Below the pieces are notes generated by a model, which had not been told where the DNA came from, did no database searches, and saw only the letters and a list, made by a program, of their open reading frames with translations. Of a stretch of 64,000 nt of DNA, positions 9,235 through 18,388 are shown piece by piece. A program made the position numbers and the translations under genes. Origin of the DNA: Phytophthora hibernalis (lineage: Eukaryota; Oomycota; Peronosporomycetes; Peronosporales; Peronosporaceae); assembly GCA_012656075.1 (NCBI GenBank), contig JAAKBF010000088.1, forward strand, positions 62,001-126,000, written 5' to 3'. The number at the start of each line of letters is the position of its first letter. Within the stretch, counting starts at the first letter, position 1.

Positions 9235-11040
9235 TTATGTGTGCTTGAAGGGGCCGCCGCCGACGCCAGCGTCGAGGCAGGCCTCAGTCGTGTCCGCGGA
9301 AGTGGACAGGCTGGTTGCTGCACCACCGGAAGAAATCGCAGTAGCGGAGGGCGTAGACGAGCCCTCAAAGCGTCCGCGATACGCCCACAGACCCAGAGCA
9401 GGATTGGAGATGTAGAAGAAGCGCTCACCGTTTGCGTCTACGTTCCATCCATCCTGCAGCTTGTCCACGGGGTACTTCGCGCTCATTTCCTGTAGGTCGC
9501 CGAAGCCAAAGCCCACACCCTCGACCTCTTCCTTGGTGAGATGACCCGGGCAGTACGTGATGCGAAAGCGGCCCTCGGACGAGCCGTGGATCAAATGTGC
9601 AGCTGCACTCAAGTTCTTCATCAGGTCACGGTTGGCGTTCAGGTGAGCGAGCACTTCCTGCAAAGCATGGTATGGTCACAAAGCGAATTCAAACTGAAAA
9701 CAGTGAAGCTTCAAACGTACCGGTGTCGTGCGGTAGCCGTATTTGCGAATGAGCTCGTCGATACGCTTGTCTTCGCCGAAACGAGCCACAGCAGGGGCGA
9801 GGACGATAAGCTCACCGTCGTCTGCAATCGCCATGCGCGTGCGGTAAATGGACTTGTTGCCGAGCCACGTTGACTTGAACTCTTCAGGGTCAAGGTACAC
9901 CACCACCTTGTCCAGCGGCGCATCCAGTAGCTCAAAGTTCACCTCCAGCGACAGCTCAGCAGCCTTCATGAAACACTCCTCATCGTCTCCGATGAAGACG
10001 CCGCGCGTCACGAGGTTACCGTTATCTCTGCACGTAGCAATCCGTCAGAACTAACATTTTCAGCGTAGGCAGTCAAGGAAGTTTACCCGCGTCCGATCAC
10101 CGTTTGAATGTAGATGAGAGGCAGCTTCTGCAAGAAGTTGCTGGAGGCATAGTTGAGAATACGGCGGAGCGGGTTGTCGGCACGTCCCATCATTCGCTCC
10201 ATGCCGTACACGGCGCCGATGAAGTGCGAGAAGTTGATGCCCTCGCTACCGCCAGTGCCAACGAAGATGTTCTTGTTGAAATTGGCCATGCCCATGACTT
10301 CGTGAGGGACAACTTGGCCAATGGACAACACCAGGTCGTGGCCACCTTCCCACAGCTACGAAGTCAAAACACAAGGGTCACTACACCACACTCAAGTTTT
10401 GATGCAGCAATCGAGCACGTACCAACTTGTTGATCTGCGCCGGCCAAGGCTCGTTCACCTTTCCGTCACTGGCCGTTTGGATGAGCTCCGCAGGAACCTG
10501 ACCGATTGTCACCACATCGTTTCTACAACAAGAAACAAATGGATCAGCTTGTTACATTCTGGAACGTGTTGTCCAGCAGCTCACACACCTCCAGTCGTGC
10601 ACACGGAAGATATCCTTGGGGATATCACCGAACATCTACCAACAACACCACCACGAATCATCAGCTACAGCTCCAGCAACGATAGAGAACGTGGAATATA
10701 CCTTGCTGATCTCCTCGTCCGTCATGGCGTCGTGTGTGCCCAGCGCCGGCAGCACATCCTTCACTCTGTCTTGCAGGTACTCGTACGCGTACTGAGATAG
10801 CACACCCGACTTGCTGCGTGAACCAAAGCAGTCAAACACGTAAATGTACAGCAATTGCATCCTCCTCTGCAGTCAACGCGTACGAGTGGAAGCGCGTGAA
10901 GTCTGGGGCACGATCACTGCGCGCTCGAACTTGGCGCCGCGCTGCGTCTCGAGCTTCTGCAGCGTCTCGTGCACGATCTCGCACAGTCGCGCGTCCGACA
11001 GCTCGGTGGTCTTGGAGCCCTCGGCGAAGAGCAGCGTCAT
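9235..11040 (-). CDS. LarA-type nickel-pincer racemase/epimerase homologue (7 exons, one frameshift)
   Basis: Exons 10884-11040, 10702-10813, 10589-10635, 10423-10522, 10087-10355, 9721-10027 and 9235-9657 give about 471 residues, close to bacterial LarA (~424). Motifs follow the family order: a Pro-Asp-Phe-Thr-Arg block (Arg50), Gly-Thr-His (His80, the GTHRP site), then His157, Lys167 and His183. His157-Lys167-His183 spacing is 10 and 16, exactly that of His174-Lys184-His200, which bind the nickel-pincer nucleotide in Lactiplantibacillus LarA. So the ligands for the (SCS)Ni cofactor are kept. Substrate is unknown; LarA homologues act on several 2-hydroxyacids. Frame is lost in exon 1 at the GGGG run 10905-10908 (one base missing); the downstream exons all phase correctly. 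Confidence 0.85.
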
Positions 11041-11784
11041 GGTCTTGAAATTAGGGGGTTATGTGTCGACGCTTTGGCAGATCACAAACTGAGGATTTCG
11101 CTTCAACGGAAAATGGGAAGGTCACCTGCATAGAAGAGGCTCGTTTAACTTGCTCGTGGTTGAAGTCGACTGCGTCTCGCGATAAGCGCAAACATGTGTG
11201 GTGCTGCGAGCACGGCCGTCCTCCTGGGTTTTGGCGGCATTATTATGGCTTGCTACTGTAGGCTACAGTGTAGCTGCACCGGGTTCTCTTCAGAACTCAT
11301 GTTGCGTCCCACCATGCACAGATCGTTGCAAGCAAACATTGGGCTGACTAAGAGATCAACAATCGGTGCCATCGTAATACGATGGTTCGTAAGCATCAAT
11401 TCGTTTGACGCGGTGACCTTCGTCAAGCAATTTCAGCGAGCTGGCACTTCGACTAAAATCTCTACTCACCATTGCGCAATTCACCCCAGACTCTGGTGTG
11501 AATTCTATTTCCCTTCACAGCAACACCATGGCGCTAGTGAGCTCCAAGTTGACACAGCTCAGGAACACGTACAATAACGAGCCTAACGGAGAGTCCTCGG
11601 GTGACCGTGAGCGAGGGCACTATGATATCCAAGATGCGTGCTCTTCGCAAGACCTTCAAGATGATTTCATCACCAAGAGCAACGACCGACAAAACCGCTC
11701 ACTTCAAGCTCGATCACTTTCATCAGGTTTTGTGTGCGCCACATTGTTCACCCTCAAACTCCCCACTATCGGAACGTTACAGGG
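11041..11784. other. Divergent intergenic region LarA homologue/EMC7 with weak small ORFs
   Basis: Two short frames are present: 11194-11268, a hydrophobic Met-Cys-Gly-Ala start, and 11529-11743, a basic peptide whose frame shifts at the GGG run 11604-11606. Neither matches a family I know. Both could be 5' leader sequence or a small unannotated gene. Confidence 0.3.
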
Positions 11785-12450
11785 ATGATGGTGACGTCGA
11801 GCACGAGTCTGTGGGCGCTTGTCGCTCTGCTGCTGGCCGCGTGCACGAGCGCGTTCGAGATCAGCGGCACCGTGTACCCTCTGGGATCCGTGACGGAGAA
11901 GGTGGAGCCGCTCAAGGTGCAGTTGAACGGCGGGGAGCAGACGGTCTTCGTGCGCTCGGACGGCTCGTTCGTGTTCCGCGACGTGGCGCCCGGTCGCTAT
12001 GTGGTGGACCTGCCGTCGCAGCAGTTCCTCTTCAGCCAGTACAAGCTGGACGTGGGTGCTGACGGACTCGTCCGTGCACTGGAGTACAAGTACCCGGGAG
12101 CCCCCAAGGCGCGTGCCAGTTACCCGCTCACGGTGGAGGCCGTCAAGCAGCTCGACTTCTTCGAGCAGCGCGAGAAGTTCAACCTGCTGGGGCTCATTAT
12201 GAACCCGTCCTTCCTCACGATCATCGTGCCCATTGGACTGCTGTATATTCTGCCCAAGCTGTCGGAGGGAATGGGTGAGTAGAGTACATTAGATGCTGAG
12301 AGAGAGGAGATACTGACTGTTGTTGATGCTGCAGACCCTGAAGAGATGAAGAAGGCTCAGGAAGAGATGGGGTCCACGGACCCGTCTTCGTTGTTGGCAG
12401 GTATGCTGGGCGGTGGTCAGACCAATGCCGAGGACAGTGACGACGATTAA
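11785..12450 (+). CDS. EMC7: ER membrane protein complex subunit 7
   Basis: Exons 11785-12274 and 12335-12450 encode 201 residues. A signal peptide is clear (Leu/Ala-rich core ending Cys-Thr-Ser-Ala). Then comes a lumenal beta-sandwich domain of the EMC7 (DUF2012) type: a Phe-Glu-Ile-Ser-Gly start, Arg-Ser-Asp-Gly-Ser-Phe-x-Phe and Val-Ala-Pro-Gly-Arg-Tyr. One transmembrane helix follows (Phe-Leu-Thr-Ile-Ile-Val-Pro-Ile-Gly-Leu-Leu). The cytosolic tail is Asp/Glu-Met-Lys-Lys-rich and ends in Asp residues. The EMC inserts tail-anchored and multi-pass proteins into the ER membrane. The start could be either Met of an ATG-ATG pair. Confidence 0.92.
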
Positions 12451-12553
12451 CTGCACCCGATAGCTACAAGTGGAGACTACAAGTGGAGACTCTGTCTTGT
12501 TGCTGTGTAAACGCTTTATAGACCAGCTTGTCGTTCTCTGCTGCTCTCTTGTC

Positions 12554-12889
12554 CTAGAGGAACATGGTGACGTTGGGATTCCAGTGGTGGTTGTCCACGG
12601 TCCCAGTAGTTACTTGATGCGCGTCCAGCGCCATGCCACTCTCGGCGTCCACGTCCTCGACACTTGTGGCTGTGGCGCCCCAGTTGTTGATTCGTTTGCC
12701 CTGACGCAGCACCGCCACCAGCTCTTCCATACGCTTGGGGTCCCCATGCAGCGTCATCCGCACGAGATTCCGGTCCTGGCGGTCGTTGGTGGCGCCGCCC
12801 TCCAGTCCGCGCTTCTGCATGGCGCGGATCACCGTCTGGCGGAACATGACGTTCTGCACCTTGCCGCGCACCTCCAGCCAGCGGTCCAT
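12554..12889 (-). CDS. Acylphosphatase
   Basis: The protein has 111 residues in one exon. The phosphate-binding loop Gly-Lys-Val-Gln-Asn-Val-Met-Phe-Arg fits the acylphosphatase signature Gly-x-Val-Gln-Gly-Val-x-Phe-Arg, with Asn in place of the second Gly; the catalytic Arg is kept. The downstream catalytic Asn can be placed in Gly-Gly-Ala-Thr-Asn. The enzyme hydrolyses carboxyl-phosphate bonds. The last ~25 residues extend past the usual fold. It converges with EMC7. Confidence 0.8.
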   Translation of the reverse strand: MDRWLEVRGKVQNVMFRQTVIRAMQKRGLEGGATNDRQDRNLVRMTLHGDPKRMEELVAVLRQGKRINNWGATATSVEDVDAESGMALDAHQVTTGTVDNHHWNPNVTMFL

Positions 12890-13282
12890 GGGCTTGCTGC
12901 TGCTGTCCTGCCTAGTCGCGTGTGCTAAAGAATTTCTGCTTCACAGTGACTTTTCTCAACTGACAGCCAAAAATATCGGAGGCTGCCACTACAATAGCAA
13001 CTCCAAGTGGTGAACAAGATGAAAGTCTGCCGTTGTTGTCACGGCGCTGAACCAGTCAAGACGTTCATACTGGCGGTCACTTTGGGAGGAGAGCTGACCG
13101 ATATAACTACAGCTTCAAAACAATTAAGTGAAAAGCAGATGTTAAAGTTACCAGGGAGCATGAACGTGCATGGCAACCCTCAGAAGAAACAATAAAGAGC
13201 AGGGAGGCAAGGCAAGCGACCAGCCGACCCAGCTACAGTCTGTCTAGCTAACTATCGGGGCCACCTGCATGCCTTGATGCGT
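12890..13282. other. Intergenic region between acylphosphatase and NOP58
   Basis: Acylphosphatase 5' region followed by the NOP58 3' region. A 62-codon frame at 13007-13195 has no recognisable features, and I do not call it a gene. Confidence 0.4.
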
Positions 13283-14761
13283 CTATTCCTCAGCGCTCTT
13301 TTTCTTCTTGTGCTTTTTCTTCTTGTCCTTCTTGTCGTCATCGGCTTCGGCAGACTTTTTCTTCTTGTGCTTCTTCTCCTTCTTTTCCTTCTTGACCTTA
13401 GGCTCCTCCTCCTCATCGGCCTCCTCAGCCTTGCGCTTCTTGCTCGACACGGTCATGTCGGCTTCAGCGTTGTACGTCGTGCTGGTCTCCGTCTTGGTGT
13501 ACTTCTTGGCCTCGTTCTTGGTCTTTCCGTTGCTGTTAGGCACGCCCGAGAATCCGTTCTCCAGCTGCCTCACACGCGCTTCCACCTTGGCACGGTTGTC
13601 GAAACCGATCGTGGCCTCCGTGGCGTCGCCCAGAGCATCCACACGCACAGCCAGCGCCGTCTTGGCAGCCAGCACACGCGAGATCTTACCCTTGTGCTTG
13701 GGAGCAGTCTGACCGATCAACGAAGCGTGGTATATCAGACCGTACTTAGGGGTGTCGTGCTTGGTCTTCAGAGCACGGAACAGAGCCTTCTCGGCACCGA
13801 GGATCTGCACGGTGGAAGCCGGGTGCTTTGCGAGGTTCATCAGACTACCGGCGTGGGCAATGAGACGAGCACCCACAAGCTCGCCGACCATGACGGTGAG
13901 GTTGGGGGCAATGGCGTTCATACGGTTCTTCAGGTAGTCGAAGAGCTGGGCGCGGTACTCCGTGAGGGAGATGACCTGCTCACACAGAGCCGAGATGTTG
14001 GTCACGTCCTCCTCGGAGATGTCCGTGCCCATGGACACCTCGCACACCTCGCGCATAGAGGCTTCAACGTCCTCCGACAGGATGTCCGAGAAGTCGAGCT
14101 TCTTGACGTGCGAGCGGATGCCCATCTTGAGCACGCACTTGGCGTACTGCAGGTTGTCCGAGACGATCTTGCCCATCTCGGGGAAGTGCCAGCCGAACCA
14201 CTCGCGCACACGCATCGAGTACGTGTTGATCTCCTTGTCGAGCTCGTCCAACAGACCAATGGCCTGCACGATCATTGTGTCCACCTTGTCGGCGCTGAAC
14301 TTGAGTTTGTAGCGCGAGAGCGAGTGTGACAGACCAAGCGTCATGGCCTTGAGGTCATCGTCCTCCAGACCCGTGATGAGCGTGTCCATGTTGGCACGAA
14401 TGCCACGCATAACCTCGTTCACGGCGCTGTCGTTGACACACGCAATGCTGAGCTTCTCCTTGATGAGGCTGCCGAGCGCCTTGTCCGACACGGCCAGCTT
14501 GTCCTTGAGGCCGGCGTCCACCACGTTCTTCTTCAGGAACTTCTTGAGCGCCTTGCCCATCTTGCCGTCCACCATGTCGGTGGCGGCGGCCACGGCCTCT
14601 GTCGTGTCCTTGAACGCATTGAAGCCCTTGAGCTTCAGCACCTTGGCGGCCTTCTCGGGGCTCGAAAAGTGCTTGAACACGTCGTCGGCGCTGGCCAACT
14701 TGGCCTCATCCTGCACCTTGAACAGCGCGTGACCGGCGGCGGTCTCGAATAGAACCAACAT
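13283..14761 (-). CDS. NOP58: Box C/D snoRNP core protein Nop58
   Basis: The protein has 492 residues in one intact exon. The N-terminal NOP5NT domain starts Met-Leu-Val-Leu-Phe-Glu-Thr-Ala. A central coiled-coil region leads to the Nop domain, with Val-Gly-Glu-Leu-Val-Gly-Ala-Arg-Leu-Ile-Ala-His-Ala-Gly-Ser-Leu and Gln-Ile-Leu-Gly-Ala-Glu-Lys-Ala-Leu-Phe-Arg. The C-terminus has alternating Lys and Asp/Glu runs, ending Lys-Lys-Lys-Lys-Ser-Ala-Glu-Glu. The Lys/Asp tail separates Nop58 from Nop56 by convention. It guides 2'-O-methylation of rRNA with fibrillarin. The gene is divergent from RPS19. Confidence 0.95.
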   Translation of the reverse strand: MLVLFETAAGHALFKVQDEAKLASADDVFKHFSSPEKAAKVLKLKGFNAFKDTTEAVAAATDMVDGKMGKALKKFLKKNVVDAGLKDKLAVSDKALGSLIKEKLSIACVNDSAVNEVMRGIRANMDTLITGLEDDDLKAMTLGLSHSLSRYKLKFSADKVDTMIVQAIGLLDELDKEINTYSMRVREWFGWHFPEMGKIVSDNLQYAKCVLKMGIRSHVKKLDFSDILSEDVEASMREVCEVSMGTDISEEDVTNISALCEQVISLTEYRAQLFDYLKNRMNAIAPNLTVMVGELVGARLIAHAGSLMNLAKHPASTVQILGAEKALFRALKTKHDTPKYGLIYHASLIGQTAPKHKGKISRVLAAKTALAVRVDALGDATEATIGFDNRAKVEARVRQLENGFSGVPNSNGKTKNEAKKYTKTETSTTYNAEADMTVSSKKRKAEEADEEEEPKVKKEKKEKKHKKKKSAEADDDKKDKKKKHKKKKSAEE

Positions 14762-15297
14762 ACTTGTCGTTTATTCCTCTCTACTCGATATTAGCGACTG
14801 ATGCCGGCCAGCCAAATGCCAGGCGACTCACACCCTCCAACAGCATACCGACGTTACGTGGGCCCTTCCCAAACCGATACCCGCGATCGCATTTGACTGG
14901 CTGCGACGCGGGATTCCAATTTTCAACCATTCATGTCACTCTGTTTGATTTATAAATGCCAACGATTGGTTGAAAGTGCGATGTGGGCTTTCACTGGTGG
15001 TGGGGCCTTGACGCCTTGCCGCCCGACTTCCAAGGCCGGCATTTGTTGCAAAGTTCCTCTCCTAACAAGTACGTGGGTTTTCTGTGTGTGAAGACCGTGT
15101 TGGACTCCCTCGGTGTCTATCGTCGTAGACTTTTGGGTGGCTCGTTATAATGACGATGTTTCTTAAGACCGAGACTGTCCTGCGCGCCGGACGGTGACTC
15201 ATGTCGATCGATTGACTGGGTCCCGCCGGGGTGCGGTGGTACAGACGTGTTCTTAACCTTGTCCGTGCCATGTGCTCCTGCTACAGAAACATTCAAC
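14762..15297. promoter_or_regulatory. Divergent promoter region NOP58/RPS19
   Basis: A 536-bp gap between two ribosome-related genes in divergent orientation. No specific element is identified. Confidence 0.4.
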
Positions 15298-15762
15298 ATG
15301 GCTGACTACGATGAGGAAGAAGTGACGCGCGGAGTGACGGTCCGTGACGTCAAGCCCGCTGACTTCATCAAGGCTTACGCCGAGCACCTCAAGCGCTCAG
15401 GCAAGATCGAGCTGCCCGCTTGGTGGGACGTGGTCAAGACGGCTGCCTTCAAGGAGTACTCGCCGTCCGACCCGGACTGGTACTACATCCGTGCCGCTTC
15501 CATCGCGCGTAAGGTGTACCTGCGTCAGTACACTGGTGTGGGCTCGCTCAAGAAGGTGTACGGCGGTGCCTCTCGCCGTGGAGTTCAGCGTCAGCACTTC
15601 CAGAAGGCCTCGGGCGGTCTCATCCGCCACATCCTGCAGCAGCTGGAGGAGATGAAGGTCGTGGAGAAGTGCCCCGAGGGCGTCAACAAGGGCGGCCGTA
15701 AGATCTCGAGCCACGGCCAGCAGGACCTGGACCGCATTGCCGGCCAGGTTGTGCGCGCTTAA
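15298..15762 (+). CDS. RPS19: 40S ribosomal protein S19 (eS19)
   Basis: The protein has 154 residues in one intact exon. Family blocks are plain: Val-Lys-Pro-Ala-Asp-Phe-Ile, Trp-Trp-Asp-Val-Val-Lys-Thr, Asp-Pro-Asp-Trp-Tyr-Tyr-Ile-Arg-Ala-Ala-Ser, and the Gly-Ser-Leu-Lys-Lys-Val-Tyr-Gly-Gly loop. The Met at 15298 follows an AACATGG context and is the family start; 17 in-frame upstream codons are leader. eS19 is needed for 3'-end processing of 18S rRNA. Confidence 0.96.
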   Translation: MADYDEEEVTRGVTVRDVKPADFIKAYAEHLKRSGKIELPAWWDVVKTAAFKEYSPSDPDWYYIRAASIARKVYLRQYTGVGSLKKVYGGASRRGVQRQHFQKASGGLIRHILQQLEEMKVVEKCPEGVNKGGRKISSHGQQDLDRIAGQVVRA

Positions 15763-15900
15763 GTTCGGAGGCTTATCGTCACTTAACCGGAATGAACCAG
15801 AGAGCTATTTTGCAATAACTGAAGCTAGTCAGCTTTCAATACTGCTGTCTTCTGTCTTGTTCAATTGAGTTTTTAAACTGCAAATTGTTGCTGTGCTATT
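15763..15900. other. Convergent intergenic gap RPS19/TRAPPC2
   Basis: Short 3' region. Nothing else seen. Confidence 0.5.
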
Positions 15901-16365
15901 TTACAAGTATCTTCTAGCTAGCGTCTTCACTCGTGAGTCAAACACCTCAGAGGAGATTGGCGTGTCGTACTCGTAGAAGGGATTCATTAGTAGCTGAAGG
16001 TTCCACATAACACAGGATCAAAGGATACTCTAGAGAATAGGATAATGGTATGGTTTAGGAGCCCCCTCACCTTTACGTAGAGTTCGTGCACCTCGTGAAA
16101 AAGCTTTGACGGTGTCATCGTTGCGGGTCTCGTGCAGCAGCAGGAACTTGACGCCTGAGGCCGTGACGAAGGCCGACACGAGCTGGTCGTTGAATCGGTC
16201 CACGACCTTGAGCGCCATGGCGGGCGTCGTCCACATGAGCTCGTCCACCAGATCCAGCGCCGCATGTAGTACGAACTCGTCCACGTGCGCACTCTCCTCG
16301 CGCCGCGCACGCATCTCCATCTTGTACAGCGGCTCCTTGGAGCCCACCACCACGAACATGGACAT
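15901..16365 (-). CDS. TRAPPC2: TRAPP complex subunit 2 (sedlin), frameshift near exon 1 end
   Basis: Exons 16071-16365 and 15901-15993 encode about 129 residues. Sedlin-fold landmarks: Phe-Val-Val-Val-Gly start, His-Ala-Ala-Leu-Asp-Leu-Val-Asp-Glu, Val-Asp-Arg-Phe-Asn-Asp, Val-Ser-Ala-Phe-Val-Thr-Ala. Exon 2 ends Met-Asn-Pro-Phe-Tyr-Glu, as in TRAPPC2. TRAPP acts as a Rab exchange factor in ER-Golgi traffic. The frame breaks at the five-A run 16098-16102. Unlike most breaks here it needs either two more bases or one fewer; adding two gives the better alignment to the family's Phe-Phe-x-x-Val block. Confidence 0.88.
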
Positions 16366-16906
16366 CGCTGCTGTTTTCTCGCTGGTTCACTAGATTTAAG
16401 GTCACCAAATAATGTGGGTTATTTAACCCAAGCGAAAGGATATTGCTTTCTTTGCGGGTTTTATCACGAAATCAGTGTGCCGGTATTAATACCAGTAAGT
16501 CACTATCTTACGTGGTGCCCAATCGGTGATCTGTAAATCGATAACTAGCTTCGTTTTTGTCAGCAACGATTTCACGGATACCGGTAGCTATTAATACCGT
16601 ACTGTGATGCCCTAGCTCTCCAGGCTTTCGTCAATGGTGAAGGTTGGTCAGGGCAATTAGTCTACTTTTTGCGGCAGTAACACGTCAAGCTGAAAGCTAG
16701 GACAACGAATGTTTTTCTTCAACTGCTACGAATTACGGGAAACGACTCGAACGAACTCGCGTGCGTGCGTTTGCAAGTAAATGTTGGGTCTTGGGTCTTC
16801 GAGCACGCCTATCGTTATAAAATCATGAACTACGTTAGGCAAGCGAATAAATCTTGCGGTTGAGGATACCTTCCGAAGCACGCGCGCGTCTTGAGTCGTT
16901 CGCCAG
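16366..16906. other. Intergenic region with ACCGGTA/TAATA palindromic motifs
   Basis: No gene seen. CCGGTATTAATACC at about 16481 and ATACCGGTAGCTATTAATACCG at about 16577 are near-palindromic and share the ACCGGTA core found elsewhere in the window. Confidence 0.4.
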
Positions 16907-17163
16907 CTACAACGTTGGCGAAAGGCCAGCGGCGACGCAGGCAGCCATGCACGTTCCGAGCGCGGCGTTGCAGCCAATGACAGCAGGGAGCGTGCCAATG
17001 CCTACAGTCACCGTGCCGAATACCGCCCCGGCACCAGCGTAGCAGGCCACTGCGAGGGCGTTGCAACCCGACTGGCAAATTCCGTACGCGAGGGGCCCGC
17101 GTCGACTTCAGGCACGGGGACCAGCGCCAGCATCATGAGTGTCGCCACCAACGTTTTTAGCAT
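16907..17163 (-). CDS. Small secreted cysteine-rich protein, paralogue A (one frameshift)
   Basis: About 85 residues. A signal peptide begins Met-Leu-Lys-Thr-Leu and has a Leu/Met/Val core ending near Val-Asp-Ala. The mature part is Gly/Ala-rich with a Cys pattern C-x3-C-x7-C, then C-x6-C-x3-C, and a hydrophobic Gly-Thr-Val-Thr-x-Gly-Ile-Gly-Thr-Leu-Pro-Ala-Val-Ile-Gly stretch. It resembles fungal and oomycete small proteins often labelled zygote-specific or cysteine-rich, but I cannot assign a function. Frame breaks at the GGGG run 17092-17095 (one base short). It faces away from paralogue B, 0.96 kb apart. Confidence 0.65.
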
Positions 17164-18125
17164 CTGCGAGTCGCCGACTGGAGCGGGTGAGGCAAAATGA
17201 CAACTGTCCATGGTGTCGTTCCTGGTAGGAACCCATCTCTAGTACAGTGTAGCACTCTGCGCTCGGGACAGGACACAGAATGCTCGGGACGGGACGTTGT
17301 CGAGGCCGCAACTGCCAACAATTGTTGGCGTTAGCGAGGTTGACCTCACCTTTGAGAGCTTGAATCGCGCTCAAACATCTTAGTTGCACATCGTTTTGGT
17401 GGGCATCACTTCATCTTGAGCAGGCAGTGGCGTTGTGATCTTGTTGATCTTGTTAACTGAAGCGTGCGGCTGTGCATTTGGACGTTGTACATGTATCGTT
17501 GGTTATGAATCATAACTTATGATCTGTCATAAGTTGTTGTTTTGACCTCACCGTTAGAATGTTTAGGTTACAAAATCTACTACATATACCTACTTGACGT
17601 CAAACTTTGAGCACCCACAATCGGTCCAATGCACGACAACCACGTTGCCCTCGTTGCTTGAAGTTTCGACTTGCCAATGGCCATGTCTACCTAGTAGGCG
17701 TTGCCTATTGCCTTGGACAAAGATCGAGTTTCGTTGACAAGAACGGCTTTGGTCGACGAAACAACAGCGGCTCGGGTCCCATCCATGACTGGAAGACAAG
17801 GAGTGTTCAACGAACGACCCGAAGCACGCGATTTCTCAAGTGGCTGGTCATCTAAAAGGCTCGACTTCCCAGTGAAGTCGATGCTTAGGGGCGTGAATTG
17901 CCCTCATCTCGAGCATCTTTGCTACAAATTCCTGCTTAGATCAAACGTTAGTTGAAGTCGAGGTGTCGCGAAAACTTTAAAAACTTGAGCTGAAAGTAGT
18001 TTTGACTAGCTACGAAACTCGATAACTTCCGAGATCCTTCTAAGCGGGGTCAAAATACTTCAATCCGCCCACAACCGTTCTCGCTTTACAAAAGACATCT
18101 TAAGCATCCTCAAAACCCTACCGAT
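17164..18125. other. Divergent intergenic region between secreted paralogues A and B
   Basis: About 960 bp with no supported gene. It includes short palindromic AT-rich stretches such as AACTTATGATCTGTCATAAGTT at 17514-17535. Confidence 0.4.
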
Positions 18126-18388
18126 ATGTTCAAGACGTTGGTGACAACACTCGCGGTGCTGGCGTTTGCCCCGTGCCTGAAGTCACCGCGGGCCCTCTTG
18201 CTTATGGCATTTGCCAGACCGGCTGTAATGCCGTCGTAGTGGCGTGCTATTCTGCTGCCGGTGTGGTGTTCGGCACCGTGACTGCTGGAATTGGCACGCT
18301 CCCTGCTGTCATTGGCTGCAACGTCGGTCTCGGGACATGCATGGCTGCGTGCGTCGCCGCTGGCTGCACACCGACCCCTAGTCAGTGA
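18126..18388 (+). CDS. Small secreted cysteine-rich protein, paralogue B (one frameshift)
   Basis: About 87 residues and clearly the paralogue of the gene at 16907-17163: same signal peptide style (Met-Phe-Lys-Thr-Leu), same Pro-Glu-Val-x-Ala-Gly-Pro junction, same Gly-Thr-Val-Thr-Ala-Gly-Ile-Gly-Thr-Leu-Pro-Ala-Val-Ile-Gly core. It has one extra cysteine near the C-terminus (Ala-Gly-Cys-Thr-Pro). The frame breaks inside the signal-peptide end at the CCCC run 18169-18172, one base short. Function unknown; secretion is inferred from the signal peptide. Confidence 0.65.

Noticed and set aside
11194..11577. Small hydrophobic ORF (Met-Cys-Gly-Ala...)
   Set aside because: Only the first ~22 residues look protein-like, and there is no family or splice support.
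13007..13195. 62-codon ORF between acylphosphatase and NOP58
   Set aside because: No recognisable motif, and intergenic composition.
13274..14329. 351-codon open frame on the + strand
   Set aside because: It lies antisense to NOP58. Its Leu/Arg/His-rich composition is the mirror of the NOP58 codons, and there is no family match.
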